DNA of 64,000 nucleotides from Deltaproteobacteria bacterium. Its GTDB lineage: Bacteria > Myxococcota_C > UBA6777. Under the pieces are notes generated by a model that did no database searches, was not told where the DNA came from, and saw only the letters and a list, made by a program, of their open reading frames with translations. Of the stretch, positions 8,075-15,162 are shown one piece after another. Location of the stretch: contig PCBK01000012.1 in the NCBI GenBank assembly GCA_002731275.1, forward strand, positions 1 through 64,000. The letters are read 5' to 3'. Position 1 is the first letter of the stretch. Each line of letters opens with the position of its first letter. The position numbers were made by a program, and so were the translations under genes.

Positions 8075-10492
8075 ATGAACAAGGACATCCCGACGCTCCT
8101 CTCTCAGCTCACACTCGAAGAGAAGGCTTCTCTGTGCTCAGGTCGTGACTTTTGGCATCTCAAAGGCATCGAACGCCTCAACATCCCCTCCATCATGGTC
8201 ACTGACGGTCCACACGGACTCAGAAAACAACGCACAGACAGTGAGATGAGCAACCTGGAAGACAGCGTCCCTGCGACCTGTTTTCCCACCGCATCAGCCC
8301 TCGCGGCCACCTGGAATCGACAGCTCATCGAGGACATCGGTGTCGCCCTTGGAGAAGAGTGTAGACAGGAGCAGGTCGGTGTCCTGCTCGGTCCAGGTGC
8401 CAACATCAAGCGCTCTCCCCTCTGTGGACGAAACTTCGAATACTTCTCCGAAGATCCCTATCTCTCAGGGGAGATCGCGGCATCCTTCATCAACGGTGTA
8501 CAGAGTCAGGGCATCGGGACATCCCTCAAACACTACGCGGTCAACAACCAGGAACATCGGCGTTTGACGACAGATGCCATCGTCGATACAAGGGCCCTTC
8601 ATGAGATCTACCTCGCAGGCTTCGAGCGAGCTGTACGACAAGCCCAACCCTGGACCGTGATGTGTGCATACAACAAGGTCAACGGAACCTATTGCGCCGA
8701 GCACACAGAGTTGATGCTCGACATCCTCAAGAACACATGGGGACACGAAGGGCTGATCGTCACAGATTGGGGCGCGATGAATGAACGTGTCGATGGTCTC
8801 CGTGCGTTGGTTGAATTGGAGATGCCCGGCGCCCCCAACGGGAATGACCAAAAGATCGTCAAAGCAGTACGCGAGGGACAGCTCTCCGAAGAGCTCCTCG
8901 ACAAAGCCGTCACACGCGTCCTCAAGCTGATCTTCAAGGCGCAAGAGACCCTCGCGACAACATACACATATGATCAACAGGCACACCACACGCTCGCAAG
9001 ACAAGCCGCCGAAGAAGGCGCTGTCCTGCTCAAAAATGACGATCATTTGCTTCCCCTCAAACAGGGACAATCGATCGCGCTGCTCGGTCGCTTCGCGAAG
9101 CATCCTCGATATCAAGGCGCAGGCAGCTCATTGATGAATCCAAGTCAGCTCGACAACCTGCACGATGCGCTCACATCTCTCATTGGGGCCGAACACATCA
9201 CTTACGCGCCTGGATACACGGCACAAGCAGACACACCTGATCAAACATTGATCGAGGAAGCCACCGACATCGCGAAAGTCGCAGACGTCGTCGTCCTCCA
9301 TGTTGGCCTGACAGATATGTTCGAGTTGGAGGGGCTCGACAGAACCCATATGAAGCTGCCACCTGGACATGAAGCGTTGATCGAGGCGGTCAGCGCCCTC
9401 CACCCAAAGGTTATCGTCGTGTTGAGCAATGGCGCACCTGTCGAGATGCCTTGGGCGGCACACGTCTCCAGCATCCTCGAAGGGTATCTCGGAGGTCAAG
9501 CCGGTGGCAGCGCTCTCGCCCGGCTCCTCACAGGAGACGCCAATCCATCAGGCAAGCTCGCGGAGACTTTCCCGCTCTGCCTCGAAGACAACCCCTCCTA
9601 TCCTCACTTTCCAGGGGATGATCACCACGTCACGTACTGCGAATCGCTGTATGTCGGCTATCGATACTACGACACAGCCGAACAAGACGTCCTCTTCCCC
9701 TTCGGTCACGGGCTCAGCTACACACAATTCACCTACAGCGACTTGAGTGTGGACAAACAAGAAGCACAAGCTGACGAGACACTGACCTGCCGTCTTCGTA
9801 TCAAAAATACGGGTACAGTCGCCGGAAAAGAGATCGTGCAGCTCTATGTCAGCCCTGCTTCTTCCAGCCATTTTCGCCCGACAAAAGAGTTAAAGGCGTT
9901 CACAAAAGTCTCCCTCGCACCGGGCGAGGAGACGCTGATTGAGTGGACGCTCGAAGAGAGAGCCTTTGCGTATTACGATCCACAGCAAGCACAGTGGCTG
10001 GTCGAAGCAGGCACTTACACCCTCCTTGTAGGCGCGTCATCACGAGACATTCGTCTGCAACAAGAGGTGACCATCCACTCATCGGCAAAACCTTCGCCTG
10101 TCGATAGGGCTTCTCTGTTGGCGTACTACACACTCTCAAGAGAGACGAGCTTCACACGTCAGGATTTTGAAGCCTTACTCGGCGCTCCGATCCAGCAATT
10201 CCCTCCAATCCAAAAAGGACAGTACACCCTCAACACACCCTTGGAAGATCTGCGGGATTCTTGGGCGGGACGACGGCTACATGACATCGCGATCAACGAG
10301 ATCAAAAAGATGAACAAGGCAGACAGCGAGACACCAACATCCGTATTTATGGAGAGGATGGTAAGCGAGATGCCGATCCGTAACCTGCTGATGTCCGGTG
10401 ACGTCCCCCTCACAAGGGGTCAACTAGAGGCCCTTGTCGACCTCCTCAATGGACGGTATATGAAGGGCTTCATCGGTCTCCTCAGAAGATGA
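8075..10492 (+). CDS. glycoside hydrolase family 3 beta-glucosidase
   Basis: 805-residue GH3 enzyme without signal peptide, so probably cytoplasmic, releasing glucose or related sugars from beta-linked oligosaccharides. The start at 8075 (MNKDIPTLL) fits the family N-terminus; a longer frame from 8036 would overlap the methyltransferase gene. Domains in order: GH3 N-terminal TIM barrel with TDGPHGLR and the nucleophile in IVTDWGAMN (Asp231), GH3 C-terminal domain with AEEGAVLLKNDD and GYLGGQAGG, the fibronectin-III-like domain (about 590-680), and a C-terminal extension as seen in Firmicutes-type beta-glucosidases. No transporter for a glycoside is adjacent. Family is secure, exact substrate inferred. 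Confidence 0.95.
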   Translation: MNKDIPTLLSQLTLEEKASLCSGRDFWHLKGIERLNIPSIMVTDGPHGLRKQRTDSEMSNLEDSVPATCFPTASALAATWNRQLIEDIGVALGEECRQEQVGVLLGPGANIKRSPLCGRNFEYFSEDPYLSGEIAASFINGVQSQGIGTSLKHYAVNNQEHRRLTTDAIVDTRALHEIYLAGFERAVRQAQPWTVMCAYNKVNGTYCAEHTELMLDILKNTWGHEGLIVTDWGAMNERVDGLRALVELEMPGAPNGNDQKIVKAVREGQLSEELLDKAVTRVLKLIFKAQETLATTYTYDQQAHHTLARQAAEEGAVLLKNDDHLLPLKQGQSIALLGRFAKHPRYQGAGSSLMNPSQLDNLHDALTSLIGAEHITYAPGYTAQADTPDQTLIEEATDIAKVADVVVLHVGLTDMFELEGLDRTHMKLPPGHEALIEAVSALHPKVIVVLSNGAPVEMPWAAHVSSILEGYLGGQAGGSALARLLTGDANPSGKLAETFPLCLEDNPSYPHFPGDDHHVTYCESLYVGYRYYDTAEQDVLFPFGHGLSYTQFTYSDLSVDKQEAQADETLTCRLRIKNTGTVAGKEIVQLYVSPASSSHFRPTKELKAFTKVSLAPGEETLIEWTLEERAFAYYDPQQAQWLVEAGTYTLLVGASSRDIRLQQEVTIHSSAKPSPVDRASLLAYYTLSRETSFTRQDFEALLGAPIQQFPPIQKGQYTLNTPLEDLRDSWAGRRLHDIAINEIKKMNKADSETPTSVFMERMVSEMPIRNLLMSGDVPLTRGQLEALVDLLNGRYMKGFIGLLRR

Positions 10493-10540
10493 AACCGACG
10501 ATGACGACAAACACAAAGCCCACACGAAAGGAATGACTCG

Positions 10541-11506
10541 ATGGATCTGAGTGTGCTCATCTCCCCTCTCACAAGAGGCGCTTACTTTAGCGAATACATC
10601 GACCTCGCACGTGCAGAGTTCGAGGCCACCTTCCCCGACACAGAGGTTGAAGTTGTGCAGCAAGGTGGACTCGACTTTTTGCACACAAAACTTCCAGAAG
10701 ATGCCCTACAAACGCTCGCTCGATTATCCTTCGTACAGGGAGCGTTTACACGACGTGAAGATGGCGCGCTCACCCCACTCCCTCTTGAGCATGCGTTCTT
10801 GTTGCCTCGGGAGCTTATCTTTGGTGTCCGGTACCAGGGAAAGACCAACGAACTTGTGACACAGATGGCGATCAACATCGGGTTGCAGTATTGCCAAACG
10901 GAGCGGACGCAAAAGACGCTCCTCGACCCAATGGCTGGGCGAGGAACGACGCTGTTATGGGGGCTTCGTTATGGACTCGATGTGACAGGGATCGAACAAG
11001 ACCAAAAGGCTCCACTTGCGCTGCACAACCACATCAAAAAGCAGACAAAATTACACAGACTCAAGCACAGCCATGAAAAAGGCTTTGTCGGCAAGAAGAA
11101 CAAAAAACACCAGGGCGCTTACGCACAGTATACCCTTGGGGGACATCGACTGAAGTTCATCACAGGGGACAGCCGCGAAGCGATGACGCTCCTTCAAAAG
11201 CAGCGTTTTGATTTGATCGTCAGTGATTTACCGTACGGTGTGCAATTTAAGGGCGAGACACGTCGCAATCCCCAACAGATCATCGAGGCGTGTGTGGATG
11301 GATGGCTCAAGAGTTTGCGAAATGGTGGCGTGATGGTCTTGATCTTCAATCAATATCAGCCGACGCGGGAGGCGTTAACTGCGGCGTTTGACAAGCCTGG
11401 ATATGATGTCCAACCGTTCACAGCGACACATCGGATGAGTGAATCGATCGTGAGAGACTTTTTTGTCGTGACATCAACGAGCGTACATACGGAGGAAAAA
11501 ACGTGA
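10541..11506 (+). CDS. Trm11/RlmL-like SAM-dependent RNA methyltransferase
   Basis: 321 residues. Motif I LLDPMAGRGTT (127-137) and the catalytic SDLPYG (228-233, a D-P-P-Y variant) mark the N2/N6-amino methyltransferase group that includes UPF0020, TrmG10/Trm11 and RlmL. The N-terminal 100 residues are short for a full THUMP domain but may hold a degenerate one. Residues about 165-195 are a basic Lys/His-rich insertion suited to nucleic-acid binding. Target RNA is unknown. It follows the GH3 gene by 48 bases. Its TGA overlaps the GTG of a truncated frame (GTGA at 11503-11506). Confidence 0.8.
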   Translation: MDLSVLISPLTRGAYFSEYIDLARAEFEATFPDTEVEVVQQGGLDFLHTKLPEDALQTLARLSFVQGAFTRREDGALTPLPLEHAFLLPRELIFGVRYQGKTNELVTQMAINIGLQYCQTERTQKTLLDPMAGRGTTLLWGLRYGLDVTGIEQDQKAPLALHNHIKKQTKLHRLKHSHEKGFVGKKNKKHQGAYAQYTLGGHRLKFITGDSREAMTLLQKQRFDLIVSDLPYGVQFKGETRRNPQQIIEACVDGWLKSLRNGGVMVLIFNQYQPTREALTAAFDKPGYDVQPFTATHRMSESIVRDFFVVTSTSVHTEEKT

Positions 11507-11673
11507 AGACTTCGCTGCCAGAGACACGTATCATTCTGACAGGGCTTTGGAGCGCAGTGATGTTGACCTACTACCTTGCGATATTTTTCATCTGTTTTTG
11601 GATAAAACGCACGGCCCATTGTGGTGCGATCCGTCGCAAAAAGCTCATAAACTTAGCGTCGGAGCCGACGTAA
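11503..11673 (+). pseudogene. truncated membrane-protein gene (DUF6326-like N-terminus)
   Basis: A GTG at 11503 with GGAGGA seven bases upstream overlaps the preceding stop as GTGA, a classic coupled start. The frame encodes 56 residues. The first 35 (RIILTGLWSAVMLTYYLA...) look like the first membrane helix of a DUF6326-type small membrane protein. From 11571 it simply reads through the antisense of the SDR 3' end and stops at 11673. The likeliest reading is a gene that lost its 3' part when the SDR block came to lie here. The family match is from memory of the pattern and tentative. Confidence 0.45.
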
Positions 11674-12368
11674 ATGTAGAAGCGATTGCGTTCGATCCCA
11701 TCGAGCATAATCTTCGCGGCGTCGGCTGGTGCAAGTGTCTTGTGTCCTCCACCATCAGCGTCTGCCGAGATGTCACCGGCGCCGGAGTTCTTCACAATAT
11801 CCGTACCGATCGCACCAGGCATCGCGATAGAGACACCGACGTTGGTCTCCAGCAGCTCGGCGTACAGCCCCTCCGTCAACAACTTCACACCGGCTTTTGC
11901 AGCACCGTAAATCGACTGACCAGGAAAGGGGATGAAGCCTCCCATACTCGACACGTTGAGGACATGTCCTTCTGGTCGCTTGAGCAGATGAGGTAAGAAG
12001 GTCTTCGTCATGTTGATCGTGCCGTGGAGATTGACGTTGATCACGCGATCGACGATGTCAAAGCCGACCTCGCTGACATCGACAAAGGGCTGGATAATCC
12101 CGGCGTTGTTGATAATGCAATCGACGGCTCCGTGATGTGCGATGACTTCGTCAGGCAGCTCGGCGACGCGATCGCGCTCGGCGATGTTGGCGAGATGGGT
12201 GGAGAGTCGATCACCAGCATTTGCGATCGAAGCGACCTCATCGAGGCTCTCCTGGCGGATATCCAGGGCGGCCACACGTGCGCCACGTTTGAGCGCCTGC
12301 AAGACGAGCTCACGCCCCATTCCATTGCCACCACCTGTAATCACAACGACTTTTTCTTGAAGCTTCAT
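11571..12368 (-). CDS. short-chain dehydrogenase/reductase
   Basis: 265-residue classical SDR. NAD(P)-binding TGGGNGMG at 11-18, NNAG at 87-90, the catalytic Asn in NVNLHG (111-116), Ser140/141 in NVSSMGG and Tyr154-x3-Lys158 in YGAAK are all in place, so it should be an active NAD(P)-dependent oxidoreductase. Asp36 at the end of beta-2 (VAALDIR) favours NAD(H). It starts eight bases after the flavoprotein gene at 12377, the two forming an operon. With that partner it may act on a hydroxysteroid, sterol-like or alicyclic alcohol; this is inference from context. Confidence 0.92.
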   Translation of the reverse strand: MKLQEKVVVITGGGNGMGRELVLQALKRGARVAALDIRQESLDEVASIANAGDRLSTHLANIAERDRVAELPDEVIAHHGAVDCIINNAGIIQPFVDVSEVGFDIVDRVINVNLHGTINMTKTFLPHLLKRPEGHVLNVSSMGGFIPFPGQSIYGAAKAGVKLLTEGLYAELLETNVGVSIAMPGAIGTDIVKNSGAGDISADADGGGHKTLAPADAAKIMLDGIERNRFYIYVGSDAKFMSFLRRIAPQWAVRFIQKQMKNIAR

Positions 12369-12376
12369 GACACCTC

Positions 12377-14032
12377 CTACTCAGCCAGATGATTGGCTGC
12401 GATCGCACCGAATACAACAGCCGGCCCCAGCGTTGAACCAGGACCAGGATATGTATGGCCCATTACAGAAGCAGAGCAATTGCCTGCCGCGTAAAGTCCC
12501 TCAAAGACAGAGCCATCTTCACGTAAGACACGTGCAAACTCATCCGTCAAGAGACCACCTTTTGTCCCCAGATCACCAGGATACACTTTCACAGCGTAGA
12601 ATGGGGGCTTATCAACAGGACCCAGGTTCGGGTTGGGCTTCACTCGGGGATCACTGTACACACGATCGTAGGCACTGTCACCACGATGGAAGTCGAGATC
12701 TTTGCCCGTCTTCGCAAATTCGTTAAAGCGCTTCGTCGTCTCAACGAGGCCGTCAACATCGACACCGATCTTCTGCGCCAACTCCTCGATCGATTGGGCT
12801 TCGATAAACAAGCCCATCTTCACACCTTTCTTGGAACCACCGCGTCCAGGCATTAACATCCCAAACGGGTAATACTTGCGGTGGCGAGAGTCCATGATCT
12901 GCCATGCGGGAATGGCTTCGACTTCACGATGCTTGTCGTATTGGTGGTGCCCTGCATCGACGTAGGATTCAGACTCATTCATAAAGCGCTTGCCGTCTTT
13001 TGCGACGATAAAACAAAAAGGCAATGAGCGCTCTTGCAACATAAACTGTGGTTCACCTGACTCTGGATACATCATCGTAGGTCCCCACCAAGCGTCTTCC
13101 ATCAATGAGAGCGCTGCACCGGCGTCACGGGCAAGCTCGATCGGTCGACCTGTGTTACCTTCAGTCCCAGAGGTCCAGGCATCTGTGACTGGATGCTCTT
13201 GGTATTGCTCGCGCATCTTCGCGTTCTTCTCAAATCCACCAGATGTCAAAATCACACCACGACGTGCGTATACGTGCTGTCTCTTGCCCCCGTTCTCGAC
13301 GACAATACCAACGACACGACCGTTTTCGATGAGGAGCTCTTTCATCGGCGAAGAGAGCCACATCGGGACCTCTCGCGCCAACAACAGCTCCAAAAGCTGC
13401 CCCATCAAGGAGTTCCCCAAACCAACAAGCTGCATCCCCACAAGACGGGGGAACAGCGCCTCCAGCCCGATCACACGCGCGGCCGTAAAGAACCCCTTCC
13501 AGGTCCGAAGAGAGACCGCCATCTTATTGACTTCGCTCGTATAAAGCGGCATCGCCCGGACGGAGTAGCGCAACTTATCAGCCCAATGACCAAGACGCTT
13601 GATGTTGTACTTTTTGCCCTCGATCCCCCGTCCCATAGGCTTACCACCGGGACGCTCCGGGTAATAATCGGAGTACCCACGACCGTACACCCATTTGAAG
13701 CCCAGATCTTCGAGCCATTGGACAACCTCTGGTCCGCGCTTCAAGAACGCATCGCGACGCTCAGGCGAGCTCGCAGGTCCAACATCACCGATGCACGCGT
13801 CCATGTATGTACGAGCTTCTTCATAGCTGTCTGTCTGACCGGCCCTTTTGATCACGTGGTTGTTGGGGATCCACACACCACCACCCGAGATCGCTGAGTT
13901 CCCACCCAACATCTCCGTTGACTCCACCAGGATCGTCTCCAACCCCTTCTCCTTGGCTGCTAACGCCGCGACCATACCAGCCGCTCCTGAACCCACAACC
14001 AAGACATCCACTTCGATCTTTTCTGAACTCAT
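12377..14032 (-). CDS. FAD-dependent oxidoreductase, 3-ketosteroid-delta1-dehydrogenase-like
   Basis: 551 residues starting at 14032 (MSSEKIEVDVLVVG), with an AAGGA site nine bases upstream; the frame continues to 14152 but that part is intergenic in character. The FAD dinucleotide motif VVGSGAAGMVAALAA lies at 12-26 and GGNSAISGGG follows. The C-terminus ASVMGHTYPGPGSTLGPA matches the KstD signature, with Tyr528 and Gly532 at the spacing of the catalytic Tyr and Gly of 3-ketosteroid delta1-dehydrogenase. Related fumarate-reductase-like and ketosteroid delta4 enzymes share the fold, so the substrate is not settled. First gene of an operon with the SDR at 11571; divergent from the TetR gene. 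Confidence 0.88.
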   Translation of the reverse strand: MSSEKIEVDVLVVGSGAAGMVAALAAKEKGLETILVESTEMLGGNSAISGGGVWIPNNHVIKRAGQTDSYEEARTYMDACIGDVGPASSPERRDAFLKRGPEVVQWLEDLGFKWVYGRGYSDYYPERPGGKPMGRGIEGKKYNIKRLGHWADKLRYSVRAMPLYTSEVNKMAVSLRTWKGFFTAARVIGLEALFPRLVGMQLVGLGNSLMGQLLELLLAREVPMWLSSPMKELLIENGRVVGIVVENGGKRQHVYARRGVILTSGGFEKNAKMREQYQEHPVTDAWTSGTEGNTGRPIELARDAGAALSLMEDAWWGPTMMYPESGEPQFMLQERSLPFCFIVAKDGKRFMNESESYVDAGHHQYDKHREVEAIPAWQIMDSRHRKYYPFGMLMPGRGGSKKGVKMGLFIEAQSIEELAQKIGVDVDGLVETTKRFNEFAKTGKDLDFHRGDSAYDRVYSDPRVKPNPNLGPVDKPPFYAVKVYPGDLGTKGGLLTDEFARVLREDGSVFEGLYAAGNCSASVMGHTYPGPGSTLGPAVVFGAIAANHLAE

Positions 14033-14159
14033 CTCAACACTCCTTTTACGCCCTGGGGTTGATACTCTCTTCCCATTGAAAAAAGCACCTCCTGCCGGGC
14101 ATGTTGCCCAAAATACATTCTTTCGAAGGCTGGACAACGTCACCATGCTCACCTATTTA

Positions 14160-14174
14160 TGACACCAGATGCCA
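14160..14174. promoter_or_regulatory. operator-like site O2
   Basis: Read on the reverse strand, TGGCATCTGGTGTCA. It is a diverged copy of the site at 14195-14209, centre-to-centre 35 bp, lying just downstream of the flavoprotein promoter where a bound repressor would block elongation. Confidence 0.45.
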
Positions 14175-14190
14175 TAAACTCTCCAGGATA

Positions 14191-14219
14191 TATATAGCAC
14201 TCGGTGCCATAAAAGTAAA
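14191..14219 (-). promoter_or_regulatory. candidate promoter of the flavoprotein-SDR operon
   Basis: Reverse-strand TTTACT (14214-14219) and TATATA (14191-14196) are exactly 17 bp apart. The palindromic operator at 14195-14209 fills the spacer. Confidence 0.5.
14195..14209. promoter_or_regulatory. palindromic operator O1 (probable TetR site)
   Basis: Forward strand TAGCACTCGGTGCCA: arms GCAC and GTGC around a three-base centre, extended by T/A at the ends. It sits between the -35 and -10 of the operon promoter. The divergent TetR-family protein is the obvious candidate ligand, as such pairs usually are autoregulated; binding is inferred. Confidence 0.5.
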
Positions 14220-14242
14220 GCGTCGAGAATCTGCGTGTTCCC

Positions 14243-14270
14243 TTGACAAAAGTGTGTGAGCGTATATCTG
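14243..14270 (+). promoter_or_regulatory. candidate promoter of the tetR gene
   Basis: TTGACA at 14243-14248 and TATCTG at 14265-14270, 16-bp spacer. The -35 is a perfect consensus match. It gives a leader of about 55 bases. Confidence 0.45.
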
Positions 14271-14330
14271 TGAGGGAGCGAGGCCAAAAGATGAAAAGTG
14301 CGAAACGATACAGAAAGGCGATGTGAGAGG

Positions 14331-14936
14331 ATGTCAGCATCAAAAGGAAAAAGAGGAAGACCAAGAGAGATCGACAAGACAGACGTTGCGCTTGCTGCGT
14401 TGACGTTGTTTGAGGAGAAGGGCTTCGACAAAGTCACAATGAATGAGCTTGCCAAAGCAGCCTCAGTGAGCAGGAGGACGCTCTTCCGCTTGTTTCCGAC
14501 CAAGTCGGACTTGGTCTGGGATGGGATCTGGGATGCCCTCACATATGCAAAAGAGCAAATCCCAGAGCTACCAAGTGAAGGGGTCTCTTTGGCATCTTTG
14601 ATCCAGGCTCTCCTGCTCCCGAGTCTCTCTTTGCTCGAACAACCGGAACAAACAACATGGGCTCGTCGCCGCTTGCGGATCATCGCAGAGACCCCCAGCC
14701 TCTTTGACCACCCGGCGTTTCAAGAGATGCGACAGATTCTCACAGAGACGATCGAGAAACACGTCTCCCCAACCAAAGCTCCACCGGAACTTTTGGCCAA
14801 CAGCCTCGTCTCAGTTTGCTTTGCCTCTGTCTTGTGGTGGGCCAAAAACGACGACGTAATGACTGCTACAGAAGCACTTCAGCTCGCCTTCTCAACCTTC
14901 TCAGAGCTTCATCTTCCCCTCAACAACGAGACATAA
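14331..14936 (+). CDS. TetR-family transcriptional regulator
   Basis: 201 residues from ATG 14331. The N-terminal KGKRGRPREID arm and the helix-turn-helix (MNELAKAASVSRRTLFRLFPTKSDL, about 36-60) are textbook TetR. The C-terminal ligand domain (about 70-200) is helical with a Trp-Trp pair and no recognised subfamily signature. A GTG at 14298 is an alternative start, but the ATG gives the usual basic N-terminus. Divergently placed to the ketosteroid-dehydrogenase-like operon and near two related operators, so most likely the repressor of that operon. Confidence 0.93.
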   Translation: MSASKGKRGRPREIDKTDVALAALTLFEEKGFDKVTMNELAKAASVSRRTLFRLFPTKSDLVWDGIWDALTYAKEQIPELPSEGVSLASLIQALLLPSLSLLEQPEQTTWARRRLRIIAETPSLFDHPAFQEMRQILTETIEKHVSPTKAPPELLANSLVSVCFASVLWWAKNDDVMTATEALQLAFSTFSELHLPLNNET

Positions 14937-15162
14937 GCTGCTTCTCACACCCTCCATCTGACATACAGTTCAGCTCTGCGACACAAAAGCGAACTGCATT
15001 CACATTTTTTCACATCCAATTCACCGGACACACAGAGTTTGTCTTGTCATTCTCTGGGACAGCCACGTGAGGATTCTGCTATACTCGGCTATTGTATTGC
15101 TTTTGTTGGAGAATAGAGTCGGCACTTTTGTGCGTTGTTTGGATTGTGAAAGGATCATCACA

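Noticed and set aside
11571-14936. Complete steroid degradation island
   Set aside because: Only the KstD-like and SDR genes are present; no oxygenase, thiolase or sterol transport genes are near.
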